From: Burkholderiales bacterium
Lineage (GTDB): Bacteria > Pseudomonadota > Gammaproteobacteria > Burkholderiales > Burkholderiaceae_D
NCBI GenBank assembly: GCA_016197345.1
Contig: JACPVY010000259.1
Span: forward strand, 1 to 5,486
Length of the DNA: 5,486 nucleotides
Direction: 5' to 3'
Position numbers and translations under genes: made by a program. Under the pieces are notes generated by a model, which was given only the letters and a program-made list of their open reading frames with translations, did no database searches and had not been told where the DNA came from. Positions 1 through 5,486 of the stretch are shown here, in pieces (the stretch's first letter is position 1; each line of letters opens with the position of its first letter).

Positions 1-59
1 CAGGTGTAGGTATACACCCACACCTACACCCTACACCCAATACACCTTTTTGGGGTGTA
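1..59. repeat. TACACCC-type low-complexity tract with inverted copies
   Basis: TACACCC occurs at 13-19, 25-31 and 32-38, and TACACCT at 41-47. The complementary GGTGTA occurs at 3-8 and 54-59. GGTGTAGGT (3-11) and ACCTACACC (22-30) form a perfect 9-bp inverted repeat, and TACACC (41-46) pairs with GGTGTA (54-59) around a T-rich loop. The tract is read in frame with ffh but does not resemble Ffh protein. It could be a contig-end artefact, a microsatellite-like insertion, or foreign telomere-like repeat joined by error. Confidence 0.7.
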
Positions 60-1106
60 ATCTTGATGGCGGGTTTGCAAGGTGTCGGTAAAACCACGAC
101 CGTCGGCAAACTGGCCAAATATTTACGCGAAGAAAAGAAAAAGAAAGTCTTAACCGTTTCCGCCGACGTGTATCGCCCCGCCGCGATTGCGCAGTTGCAG
201 ACGGTAGCGGGCCAAGTGGGTGCCGACTTCTTCCCCTCTAGCGCCAACGACAAGCCAGTCGATATCGCCTTAGCGGCGCTCGATTTTGCCAAAAAACACT
301 ACCACGATGTGTTGTTAGTCGATACCGCAGGTCGCTTAGGTATTGATGAAGCGATGATGACCGAAATCGCCGCTTTGCACGCCGCCTTGAATCCGATTGA
401 AACCCTGTTCGTGGTCGATGCGATGCTAGGGCAAGATGCGATCAATACCGCGAAAGCCTTTAACGATGCCCTGCCCTTGACCGGTGTGGTATTGACCAAG
501 CTGGACGGTGATTCACGCGGCGGTGCAGCGCTATCAGTGCGTCATATCACGGGTAAGCCGATCAAATTCGCTGGTGTGTCGGAAAAACTCGACGGCTTGG
601 AAGCCTTTGATCCAACCCGCATGGCCAATCGTATTCTCGGCATGGGTGATATTTTGGCCTTGGTCGAAGAAGCGCGCAAAGGCGTGGATATCAAATCAGC
701 GCAAGACTTGGCACACAAAATCAAAGGCGGCGGTAAATTTGATTTAAATGATTTTAAAGCGCAATTAGGGCAAATGAAAAAAATGGGTGGGATGTCTAGT
801 TTAATGGATAAACTACCTGCGCAATTCCAACAAGCCGCTGGTAGCGCCAATATGGATCAAGCCGATAAACAAGTGCGCCGGATGTGCGGCATTATCGACT
901 CGATGACACCAATGGAGCGCGCCAAACCTGAATTGATCAAGGCCACTCGCAAGCGTCGTATTGCGCTAGGGGCTGGCGTACCGGTACAAGAAGTCAATCG
1001 CATGCTGTCCCAATTTGATCAAATGCAAGCGATGATGAAAAAATTAAAAGGTGGTGGCATGATGAAAATGATGCGCAGCATGAAGGGCATGATGCCAGGC
1101 CTGTAA
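3..1106 (+). CDS. ffh: Signal recognition particle protein Ffh, 5'-partial (N domain absent)
   Basis: SRP54-type GTPase that, with 4.5S RNA, binds signal sequences of nascent inner-membrane proteins and delivers ribosomes to FtsY. Seen: the P-loop GLQGVGKTT (72-98), the DVYRPAA motif, DTAGR (321-335), TKLDGD (495-512) and GVSEK, then the Met-rich M domain with the RNA-binding stretch around TRKRRIALGAG (about 945-980) and the tail MMRSMKGMMPGL. The C-terminus is complete. Compared with the usual ~450 residues, about 100 N-terminal residues (the N-domain helical bundle) are missing. The frame stays open to base 3, and the Leu at 63 and Met at 66 are normal internal Ffh residues (VILMAGLQG), so neither is the real start. 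Codons before about 57 do not resemble Ffh; they translate a TACACC-type repeat. The gene is therefore cut by the window edge, with a possible artefact or repeat insertion at the linker. Identity is certain; the first ~56 bases are not. Confidence 0.95.
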   Translation, partial: GVGIHPHLHPTPNTPFWGVILMAGLQGVGKTTTVGKLAKYLREEKKKKVLTVSADVYRPAAIAQLQTVAGQVGADFFPSSANDKPVDIALAALDFAKKHYHDVLLVDTAGRLGIDEAMMTEIAALHAALNPIETLFVVDAMLGQDAINTAKAFNDALPLTGVVLTKLDGDSRGGAALSVRHITGKPIKFAGVSEKLDGLEAFDPTRMANRILGMGDILALVEEARKGVDIKSAQDLAHKIKGGGKFDLNDFKAQLGQMKKMGGMSSLMDKLPAQFQQAAGSANMDQADKQVRRMCGIIDSMTPMERAKPELIKATRKRRIALGAGVPVQEVNRMLSQFDQMQAMMKKLKGGGMMKMMRSMKGMMPGL

Positions 1107-1364
1107 GTCACTCTACAAGCGTTATCTGCGGCAAATCTGCGTCGTCAAATGCACTGCGCAGATGCCCTAGCGTAGAATGAAAAACGGTGAATTTTACTGT
1201 GAGAAAGTAGCGAAAAACGACGAGAAACAACGCGATTGCACATCTTTGCAGCAAGTCCACATATTTCATACTGAAAATTGCGAAAAAACACTTGCGTCAT
1301 AGGGGAAACCACACCAATATAGGCAGGTGCAAGAAATAGCGCAATTTCCCCGATAGATTAAGTT

Positions 1365-1371
1365 AAGGAGG
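1365..1371 (+). promoter_or_regulatory. Shine-Dalgarno of the SWIB gene
   Basis: AAGGAGG lies 7 nt before the ATG at 1379, a near-perfect anti-16S match. It fixes the start and shows that the reading frame was once, or still is, well translated. Confidence 0.85.
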
Positions 1372-1378
1372 CCAGACA

Positions 1379-1673
1379 ATGGTAGTAGCAAAAAAACCCG
1401 CAGCTGCAAAAGCAGAACCAGCACAAAAAGCAGCGCCAGCTAAAAAAGCAGCAGCTAAACCTGCTGAAAAAGCACCAGCAAAAGCGAAACCAGCAGCAAA
1501 AGCAGCTGCACCAGCAGCGCCAGCAGCACGCTTACATCAAACAACACGACCTGCAAGACCCAGCAAATCGTCGCATGATCAATGCCGATGACAAGCTGAA
1601 AGCCGTATTCGGTGGTAAAGCACAAGTATCGATGTTTGAAATGACGAAACTCATTTCCGGCCATTTGAAATAA
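1379..1673 (+). pseudogene. SWIB/MDM2-domain protein with H1-like Lys/Ala/Pro-rich N-terminus, internally deleted and frameshifted
   Basis: Seen: from ATG 1379 about 50 residues of Lys-, Ala- and Pro-rich sequence resembling a histone H1 tail. After about 1529 that frame runs into 20 unrelated codons and stops at TGA 1589-1591 (70 aa). A different frame, from GCT 1530 to TAA 1671-1673, encodes 47 residues that match the C-terminal half of a SWIB domain (AYIKQHDLQD, RRMINADDKL, AVFGGK, VSMFEMTKLI). The first half of the domain, usually with a PLPRTEV-like motif and an aromatic before the YIK segment, is absent. A single-base shift cannot explain this; a deletion of roughly 90-110 bp, not a multiple of three, can. 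Stand-alone SWIB proteins of this kind occur in betaproteobacteria, and a role in nucleoid or DNA binding is presumed, not established. The leader at 1107-1378 is A-rich, holds no gene, and has only a weak hairpin (ATCTGCG 1135-1141 with CGCAGAT 1157-1163). The lesion could be real or an assembly error in the GCA/CAG-repetitive tract. Confidence 0.85.
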
Positions 1674-1699
1674 ATCTGGTCGTAGTTTCGGGCATCAGG

Positions 1700-1903
1700 C
1701 TATTTTTGCACACGCGGCGCGTGGTTTGTCAGCATCAACAGGATGAACCACGCAGCCTGCAACGTTGTACCAGCGATGAGTTGCCATGGTATTTTGCAAC
1801 GCCCTTCACGCAGGGCCAGAAATGCCAGTGCATCGCAGCCTAGAAACAAAGCCACGCAGGGACTGTCCCGCGTGGCCCATCCTCTACTAATCCCCCGCAC
1901 CAC
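1700..1903 (-). CDS. Possible small membrane protein or C-terminal relic, 67 aa
   Basis: Not recognised. A GTG-started frame (1903) with a stop codon (TAG, 1907-1909) just upstream, ending at TAG 1700-1702. The C-terminal two thirds look coding: CTG-rich codons, two hydrophobic segments (around CVALFLGCDALAFLAL and LIAGTTLQAAWFILLMLT) separated by a charged loop with REGR and K, and a short polar tail. The first ~17 residues are translated from a strong palindrome and look less protein-like. It lies 49 nt downstream of the transglycosylase stop on the same strand, so it could be the last gene of that operon or the remains of a longer membrane protein. There is no good ribosome-binding site. 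It may also be a chance frame. Confidence 0.3.
   Translation of the reverse strand: MVRGISRGWATRDSPCVALFLGCDALAFLALREGRCKIPWQLIAGTTLQAAWFILLMLTNHAPRVQK
1851..1876. repeat. Near-perfect 26-nt inverted repeat (strong hairpin)
   Basis: GCCACGC (1851-1857) pairs with GCGTGGC (1870-1876), and GGGAC (1859-1863) with GTCCC (1865-1869), leaving one bulged A at 1858 and a tiny loop. It lies between the convergent SWIB and transglycosylase genes. No T-tract follows on either strand, so it is not a canonical intrinsic terminator. It could act as a 3'-end hairpin, a protein site or a repeat-element relic. The nine bases CACGCAGGG in its left arm also occur at 1807-1815. Confidence 0.7.
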
Positions 1904-1911
1904 TTTCTACG

Positions 1912-1946
1912 CTATGCAGTGTCCTGCTAGGGACATGACTATGCAG
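1912..1946. repeat. 8-bp direct repeats flanking a small hairpin
   Basis: CTATGCAG occurs at 1912-1919 and 1939-1946. Between them TGTCC (1920-1924) and GGACA (1931-1935) form a 5-bp stem with a 6-nt loop. It lies just past the transglycosylase stop. The arrangement resembles the footprint of an excised small element, but it is short enough to be chance. Confidence 0.4.
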
Positions 1947-1952
1947 CGCACG

Positions 1953-2573
1953 CTAGCCGGCATACTCCCAGCGCTTCCACGCCGCCAACACCGCATTGGG
2001 ATACTCAGGCTTGCCACGGCTGCCATTAAAGCGACCCAAGGCCAAATAGAGATTACCGTTTTCCATATCGCTATACATGCGCAAAATCACGCAGCCATAG
2101 CGTAGATTGGTTTGCATATGAAATAGCTTGCGGCGGTCTCCATCACCGATCACATTCGTCCAAAACGGCATCACCTGCATATAGCCGCGCGCACCTGCGA
2201 TCGAAACAGCGTATTTGCGAAAGCCGGATTCAACTTGCACCAAGCCCAATACCATCGCCGGATCAAGCCCTGCTCGCTTCGACTCATACCAGAGCGTTTC
2301 GAGAAACTCGCGTCGCGTCACCGCATCGGGGATTTTTTTCTGCAAACGATTTGACATCTCGCCCAGCCAATGCAGATAGGCGATGCGTTGATTGATGTCG
2401 GTAAATTTGGGTTTGGGCGGACGCGCATCGGCAATTGCGTTCGACAATGCCACCCGCACCGAATCGGCCAGCGCCTCTTCTTTTTGATTCCCCGCCTGTG
2501 CGCTAAGCGTGCTTACGCCTAGCGCACAGGCGAGTAGCCAAGCGCTCACGCGCCCGGCCACACCCGCCCGCAT
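1953..2573 (-). CDS. Periplasmic lytic transglycosylase, SLT domain
   Basis: Predicted to cleave the MurNAc-GlcNAc bond of peptidoglycan with formation of 1,6-anhydroMurNAc, for wall turnover or insertion of envelope machines. From ATG 2573 it has 206 residues: a signal peptide (Arg-containing start, hydrophobic core about 9-25, likely cleavage after Ala-Gln-Ala 27), a linker to about residue 85, then an SLT/goose-lysozyme-like fold with catalytic Glu115 in LVQVESGFRK, the ARGYMQVMP motif (128-136), TNLRYGC near 156-161, and ALGRFNGSRG near 178-187. These are the standard family motifs in order, so it should be active. The proS stop and this ATG overlap as TGATG, and there is no clear Shine-Dalgarno, pointing to translational coupling. 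A GTG one codon earlier (2576) is an alternative start. LLAC in the signal is a poor lipobox and lies inside the hydrophobic core, so a soluble periplasmic enzyme is favoured. The exact subfamily is not assignable by eye. Confidence 0.93.
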   Translation of the reverse strand: MRAGVAGRVSAWLLACALGVSTLSAQAGNQKEEALADSVRVALSNAIADARPPKPKFTDINQRIAYLHWLGEMSNRLQKKIPDAVTRREFLETLWYESKRAGLDPAMVLGLVQVESGFRKYAVSIAGARGYMQVMPFWTNVIGDGDRRKLFHMQTNLRYGCVILRMYSDMENGNLYLALGRFNGSRGKPEYPNAVLAAWKRWEYAG

Positions 2574-4321
2574 CACGCTGCCAGGCGCGCTTGTACGAAG
2601 GCCACGGCTTGCGCCACGGGCACTGCCTGTGGTTCGCTATCGCGCCGCCCGAGGTATTCCAAATTGCCTTCTTTCAAGCCACGATCACCGATCACGATAC
2701 GATGCGGCACGCCAATCAACTCCCAATCGGCAAACATCGCACCGGGACGCAAACCACGATCATCCAAGATCACATCGACACCTGCGGCCAGCAAAGCGGC
2801 GTACAGATTTTCCGTTTCAAGTTTGACCTGCTCGCTGCGATCCATCCCCATCGGGCAGAGCACGACTTCAAATGGCGCGATGCTAGCAGGCCAGATAATG
2901 CCTTTGTCGTCGAAATTTTGCTCGATGGCGGCGCCCAAAATGCGTGACACACCAATACCATAGCAACCCATTTGCATTGGCTGCGGCTTGCCGTTTTCAT
3001 CGAGGAAGGTCGCTTGCATGCTTTGCGAGTAAGCGGTGCCGAGTTGGAAAACATGTCCCACTTCGATGCCGCGCTCAATCGCTAACTTACCTTTGCCATC
3101 TGGTGACGGATCGCCTTCCACCACATTGCGTATATCTGCCACCAGCATAGGTTCTGGCAAATCACGGCCCCAGTTCATGCCGCTGATGTGGAAATCGACT
3201 TCATTTGCGCCGCAGACGAAATCGCTCATCTTCGCGACTGTTTCATCCGCAACGATATGCACTGGCGCTTTCAAGCCAACCGGGCCGAGATAGCCGGGAC
3301 GGCAACCAAACGCAGCCACAATCTCTTCTTCGGTGGCAAAGCGATACTCACCTAAGCCAGGCAATTTGTTGACTTTGATTTCATTCATATCGTGGTCACC
3401 GCGCAATAGCAACAACCAGATTTCTGTGACAGTTTTCGTGTCTGCTTTCTCTTTCACTACTTTTTCCGACGCTAGCACAATCGATTTGATGGTGCTGGTC
3501 AAAGGAATACCCAGCAATTGCGCCACATCTTCGCAACGCGCTTTACCTGGCGTCGCCACTTTGGTCATGGCTTGGGTAGGCGCCGCGCGCTCAGCGATCA
3601 GCGGCAAGGAAGTTGCTGCCTCCATATTGGCGGCGTAATCCGAATCTGGGCAATACACGATAGCGTCTTCGCCCGTGCTGGCAATGACGTGGAATTCATG
3701 CGAACCAGAGCCACCAATCGCACCGTTATCTGCCGCCACTGCACGGAATTTCAGACCGAAGCGATTGAAGATGCGGGTATAAGCGTCGTACATCACTTGG
3801 TAAGACTGTTGCAAACCCGCCAAATCGCGGTCGAACGAATACGCATCTTTCATGATGAATTCACGACCGCGCATGACGCCAAAGCGTGGGCGACGCTCAT
3901 CACGGAATTTGGTTTGGATTTGGTAGAAATTGATAGGCATTTGCCGATACGATTTGATTTCGCTGCGAACTGTATCGGTAATCACTTCTTCAGAAGTTGG
4001 CTGCATTGCATAATCACGGCCATGTCTGTCTTTAAAGCGCAGCATCTCTGGGCCCATTTTGTCCCAGCGACCGGTTTCTTGCCATAGCTCAGCCGGTTGC
4101 ACCACGGGCATTTGCAATTCAATCGCATTCGAGCGATTCATCTCTTCGCGTACGATATTTTCAACTTTGCGAATGACGCGCAAGCCTAATGGCATGTAGG
4201 TGTAGATACCCGAACCTAGCTTTTTGATCAGGCCAGCGCGCATCATTAACTTGTGGCTGACGATTTCGGCATCGGAGGGTGCTTCTTTAAGTGTAGAAAT
4301 AAAAAATCTTGAGGCGCGCAT
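2573..4321 (-). CDS. proS: Prolyl-tRNA synthetase, bacterial type with editing (INS) domain
   Basis: Cytoplasmic class II synthetase charging tRNA-Pro. It has 582 residues, close to the ~570-580 usual for the family. Seen in order: the N-terminus [15 protein letters not shown]; motif 1 region [15 protein letters not shown] (37-50); motif 2 with [18 protein letters not shown] (138-155); the inserted editing domain at about 224-407, with Lys279 in STIKS at the position of the Lys known to be needed for Ala-tRNA-Pro hydrolysis in E. coli; motif 3 in [17 protein letters not shown] (452-468); and the anticodon-binding domain from about 480 to the end. All key motifs are present and no frame damage is seen. 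The start is well supported by the family N-terminus, although the ribosome-binding site (AAAAAGAA, about 10 nt upstream) is weak. It is the first gene of a leftward operon with the transglycosylase and is divergent from rppH. Confidence 0.98.
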   Translation of the reverse strand: MRASRFFISTLKEAPSDAEIVSHKLMMRAGLIKKLGSGIYTYMPLGLRVIRKVENIVREEMNRSNAIELQMPVVQPAELWQETGRWDKMGPEMLRFKDRHGRDYAMQPTSEEVITDTVRSEIKSYRQMPINFYQIQTKFRDERRPRFGVMRGREFIMKDAYSFDRDLAGLQQSYQVMYDAYTRIFNRFGLKFRAVAADNGAIGGSGSHEFHVIASTGEDAIVYCPDSDYAANMEAATSLPLIAERAAPTQAMTKVATPGKARCEDVAQLLGIPLTSTIKSIVLASEKVVKEKADTKTVTEIWLLLLRGDHDMNEIKVNKLPGLGEYRFATEEEIVAAFGCRPGYLGPVGLKAPVHIVADETVAKMSDFVCGANEVDFHISGMNWGRDLPEPMLVADIRNVVEGDPSPDGKGKLAIERGIEVGHVFQLGTAYSQSMQATFLDENGKPQPMQMGCYGIGVSRILGAAIEQNFDDKGIIWPASIAPFEVVLCPMGMDRSEQVKLETENLYAALLAAGVDVILDDRGLRPGAMFADWELIGVPHRIVIGDRGLKEGNLEYLGRRDSEPQAVPVAQAVAFVQARLAA

Positions 4322-4334
4322 AACAGTAATTCTT

Positions 4335-4370
4335 TTTAAAAGAGAGGGTTATAATCAACCCAATTTTAAA
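4335..4370. promoter_or_regulatory. Imperfect dyad in the proS leader/promoter region
   Basis: TTTAAAA (4335-4341) is complementary to TTTTAAA (4364-4370), and inside these GGGTT (4346-4350) is complementary to AACCC (4357-4361), around ATAATC. A TATAAT (4350-4355) lies at the centre, and its complement gives TATAAC on the proS strand at the neighbouring position. It could be an operator or a hairpin in the proS leader. No regulator can be named. Confidence 0.4.
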
Positions 4371-4377
4371 GGATTAG

Positions 4378-4406
4378 CTGGCTGATGCGACCATACTTTC
4401 TATAAT
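4378..4406 (+). promoter_or_regulatory. Predicted sigma70 promoter of rppH
   Basis: A perfect -10 TATAAT at 4401-4406 is preceded, 17 nt away, by a weak -35 CTGGCT (4378-4383, 3 of 6 consensus bases). Transcription would begin near 4412-4415, giving a leader of about 115 nt before the rppH ATG. Confidence 0.5.
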
Positions 4407-4418
4407 TGCGCGCAATTA
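4403..4418. promoter_or_regulatory. Perfect 16-bp palindrome over the rppH -10 and start site
   Basis: TAATTGCGCGCAATTA is a perfect palindrome. It overlaps the last four bases of the predicted -10 and covers the expected transcription start, the classic place for a repressor operator. The binding protein is unknown. Confidence 0.5.
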
Positions 4419-4518
4419 GCCATTGTCTTGTTTGAAAGTTTTTTGTTAAAGCAAGATAAATTGGTGATTTTTGCAACAACAAACGAAAGTAAGGAAAGGG
4501 TCACAGCAGAAATATTTC

Positions 4519-4525
4519 GAGGTGA
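4519..4525 (+). promoter_or_regulatory. Shine-Dalgarno deciding the rppH start
   Basis: GAGGTGA, complementary to the 16S 3' end, has its GAGG core ending 7 nt before the ATG at 4530. This selects 4530 over the in-frame TTG at 4428, whose 34-codon extension is unlike RppH N-termini. Confidence 0.8.
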
Positions 4526-4529
4526 TAGC

Positions 4530-5129
4530 ATGCTGGATCGAGAAGGGTTCCGCCCTAACGTCGGCATAATCTTGCTCAATACCAATAATGAAGTATGGTG
4601 GGGCAAGCGGGTGCGGGAACATTCATGGCAATTTCCACAAGGCGGCATCAAGTATGGAGAGACCCCAGAACAGGCGATGTATAGGGAGTTGGAAGAAGAA
4701 ATAGGTTTGCGGCAAGAACACGTCAAAATCGTCGGGCGCACCCGCGATTGGTTACGCTATGAAGTACCTGATCATTTCATTAAGCGTGAAATTCGTGGTC
4801 ATTATCGCGGCCAAAAGCAGATTTGGTTTTTGCTACGCATGAATGCGCGCGATAGCGATGTCAATCTGCGTTTGACCGATCATCCTGAATTCGACGCATG
4901 GCGTTGGCATGAGTATTGGGTGCCGCTCGACGTCGTGATTGAATTCAAGCGTGATGTGTATCAGCGGGCGTTGCAGGAATTGTCGCGTTTTGTGACATGG
5001 CCAGCACCGCAAGGGCAACACCGCCATACCGCACGTTATTTGCGCCAACCGCACGGCCCGCGTTCGCAAGAAGAACGGGCTGTGAATTCAGCGCTGAAAG
5101 CGTTAGCGACGGATAAAGGCAATGGCTGA
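4530..5129 (+). CDS. rppH: RNA pyrophosphohydrolase RppH (Nudix)
   Basis: Removes pyrophosphate from 5'-triphosphate mRNA, making 5'-monophosphate ends that RNase E can attack; cytoplasmic. It has 199 residues. The N-terminus [15 protein letters not shown] is family-typical, followed by VWWGKRV and [10 protein letters not shown]. The Nudix box spans residues 38-60 (G38, E44, R52, E53, E56, E57, G59), with all metal-binding Glu present. The [19 protein letters not shown] segment matches the RppH signature. Past about residue 160 it carries a basic, His/Arg-rich tail ([19 protein letters not shown]) that makes it longer than the 176-residue E. coli protein; such extensions are common in betaproteobacteria, and their role is not known to me. 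It is divergent from proS, preceded by its own predicted promoter, and followed by a strong terminator, so it is probably monocistronic. Confidence 0.97.
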   Translation: MLDREGFRPNVGIILLNTNNEVWWGKRVREHSWQFPQGGIKYGETPEQAMYRELEEEIGLRQEHVKIVGRTRDWLRYEVPDHFIKREIRGHYRGQKQIWFLLRMNARDSDVNLRLTDHPEFDAWRWHEYWVPLDVVIEFKRDVYQRALQELSRFVTWPAPQGQHRHTARYLRQPHGPRSQEERAVNSALKALATDKGNG

Positions 5130-5157
5130 GTAAATGGCTCAGTATTAAGTTGCCTTG

Positions 5158-5200
5158 AAAAAAAACACGCCTAACTGGCAACGGTTAGGCGTGTTTTTTT
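5158..5200. terminator. Strong bidirectional intrinsic terminator after rppH
   Basis: CACGCCTAAC (5166-5175) pairs perfectly with GTTAGGCGTG (5184-5193) around an 8-nt loop. Seven T (5194-5200) follow on the + strand and eight A (5158-5165) precede, giving a U-tract on both strands. It ends rppH 28 nt past its stop and could also stop leftward transcription from the right. Confidence 0.93.
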
Positions 5201-5370
5201 GCCTTTGCTATCGATCATCAGCGCCGCCCCGGCTACTGGCGTCGGCGTCGTTAGCACCCCAGCCTCATCCCGGCAACTGAAAAAACTTCCGTATCCGCCC
5301 CAACACATTCGCCTGTGTCTCCGCTGAGGAGCGGGGTTGCTGCGAGGTTTGTGGCACCGATAATCAAAAT

Positions 5371-5486
5371 TTGAATGCCGATAATTTATTTAATATAGGA
5401 AATGAATATTTTGGAAAACAAGAATTTGATAAAGCATTGGAATATTATAACCAGGCTTTGAAAATCCGTAAAGAAAGTCTCCCAGC
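5371..5486 (+). CDS. TPR-repeat protein (kinesin-light-chain-like), 3'-partial
   Basis: The + frame from about 5359 to the right edge encodes one textbook tetratricopeptide repeat, ADNLFNIGNEYF followed by FDKALEYYNQALKIR and ESLP. It carries the Gly, Tyr, Ala and Ala positions of the TPR helix pair and the extended IRKESLP linker of the kinesin-light-chain/TPR_12 type. TPR arrays are protein-interaction scaffolds; the partner and role here are unknown. The frame is open back to TGA 5278-5280 but holds no ATG or GTG. TTG 5371 is the only usual start codon and has no Shine-Dalgarno, so the start is uncertain. The 5281-5357 part translates to Cys-rich, unconvincing sequence. The segment is about 31% GC against about 61% just upstream, and it is cut by the window end. 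Confidence 0.6.
   Translation, partial: MNADNLFNIGNEYFGKQEFDKALEYYNQALKIRKESLP

Noticed and set aside
1..59. Short repeats as a CRISPR array
   Set aside because: The units are 6-7 bases with almost no spacers and overlap their own complements; there is no repeat-spacer periodicity.
1135..1163. ffh terminator from ATCTGCG/CGCAGAT
   Set aside because: A 7-bp stem with a 15-nt loop and no T-tract; not convincing.
1292..1323. Promoter for the SWIB gene (TTGCGT then CAATAT or TATAGG)
   Set aside because: The -35 is acceptable, but the -10 matches poorly at 17 nt (3 of 6) or is badly spaced at 20 nt; too weak to list.
1743..2105. 120-aa plus-strand frame across the spacer and transglycosylase 3' end
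   Set aside because: It overlaps the real minus-strand gene, has no Shine-Dalgarno, and shows a shadow-like composition.
2506..2573. Lipoprotein signal (LLAC) in the transglycosylase
   Set aside because: Leu at -2 is unusual, and the Cys is mid-core with more hydrophobic residues and a good AQA cleavage site after it.
3518..4087. 189-aa plus-strand frame antisense to proS
   Set aside because: It lies wholly within a fully motif-supported proS and has no recognisable domain; it is a shadow frame.
4428..4529. 34-residue N-terminal extension of RppH from TTG 4428
   Set aside because: A clear Shine-Dalgarno and the family N-terminus [10 protein letters not shown] place the start at 4530; the extra codons lie in the leader just past the predicted promoter.
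5171..5300. Minus-strand frame with TPTPVAGAALMIDSKG ending inside the terminator stem
   Set aside because: It looks mildly coding, but it runs through the strong terminator hairpin and has no start or upstream continuity.

Overview
The window looks like chromosomal DNA of a betaproteobacterium, probably Burkholderiales and perhaps Oxalobacteraceae-like. The basis is the housekeeping set (Ffh, a SWIB-domain protein with a Lys/Ala/Pro-rich tail, a periplasmic SLT-type transglycosylase, bacterial-type ProRS, and an RppH with a basic C-terminal extension) and the divergent proS/rppH arrangement. The taxonomic call is inference from protein style and gene order, not from a search.

Layout: (1) 1-1106, + strand: ffh without its N domain. 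The frame is open to the left edge, but the first ~56 bases are a TACACCC-type low-complexity repeat instead of normal Ffh linker sequence. (2) 1107-1378: non-coding leader ending in a strong Shine-Dalgarno. (3) 1379-1673, + strand: a broken SWIB/MDM2-domain gene. Its H1-like tail is intact, the first half of the SWIB domain is missing, and the second half is in another frame. (4) 1674-1952: a palindrome-rich stretch between convergent genes, with a possible 67-codon membrane-protein gene or relic on the - strand. (5) 1953-4321, - strand: proS followed by a lytic transglycosylase gene, stop and start overlapping as TGATG. (6) 4322-4529: divergent proS/rppH control region with a 16-bp perfect palindrome on the predicted rppH -10 and a second, imperfect dyad nearer proS. 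(7) 4530-5129, + strand: rppH, followed by a strong bidirectional terminator. (8) 5201-5486: a GC-rich segment (about 61% by hand count) that changes near 5357 to AT-rich DNA (about 31%) encoding the first TPR of a kinesin-light-chain-like TPR protein cut by the right edge.

Most of the genes are core functions: protein targeting (Ffh), prolyl-tRNA charging (ProS), mRNA 5'-end processing (RppH) and peptidoglycan cleavage (SLT). I see no convincing undescribed multi-gene system. The parts most worth a second look are the two ends (possible junctions or assembly artefacts), the SWIB deletion, the palindromes of the proS/rppH region, and the acquired-looking TPR gene.
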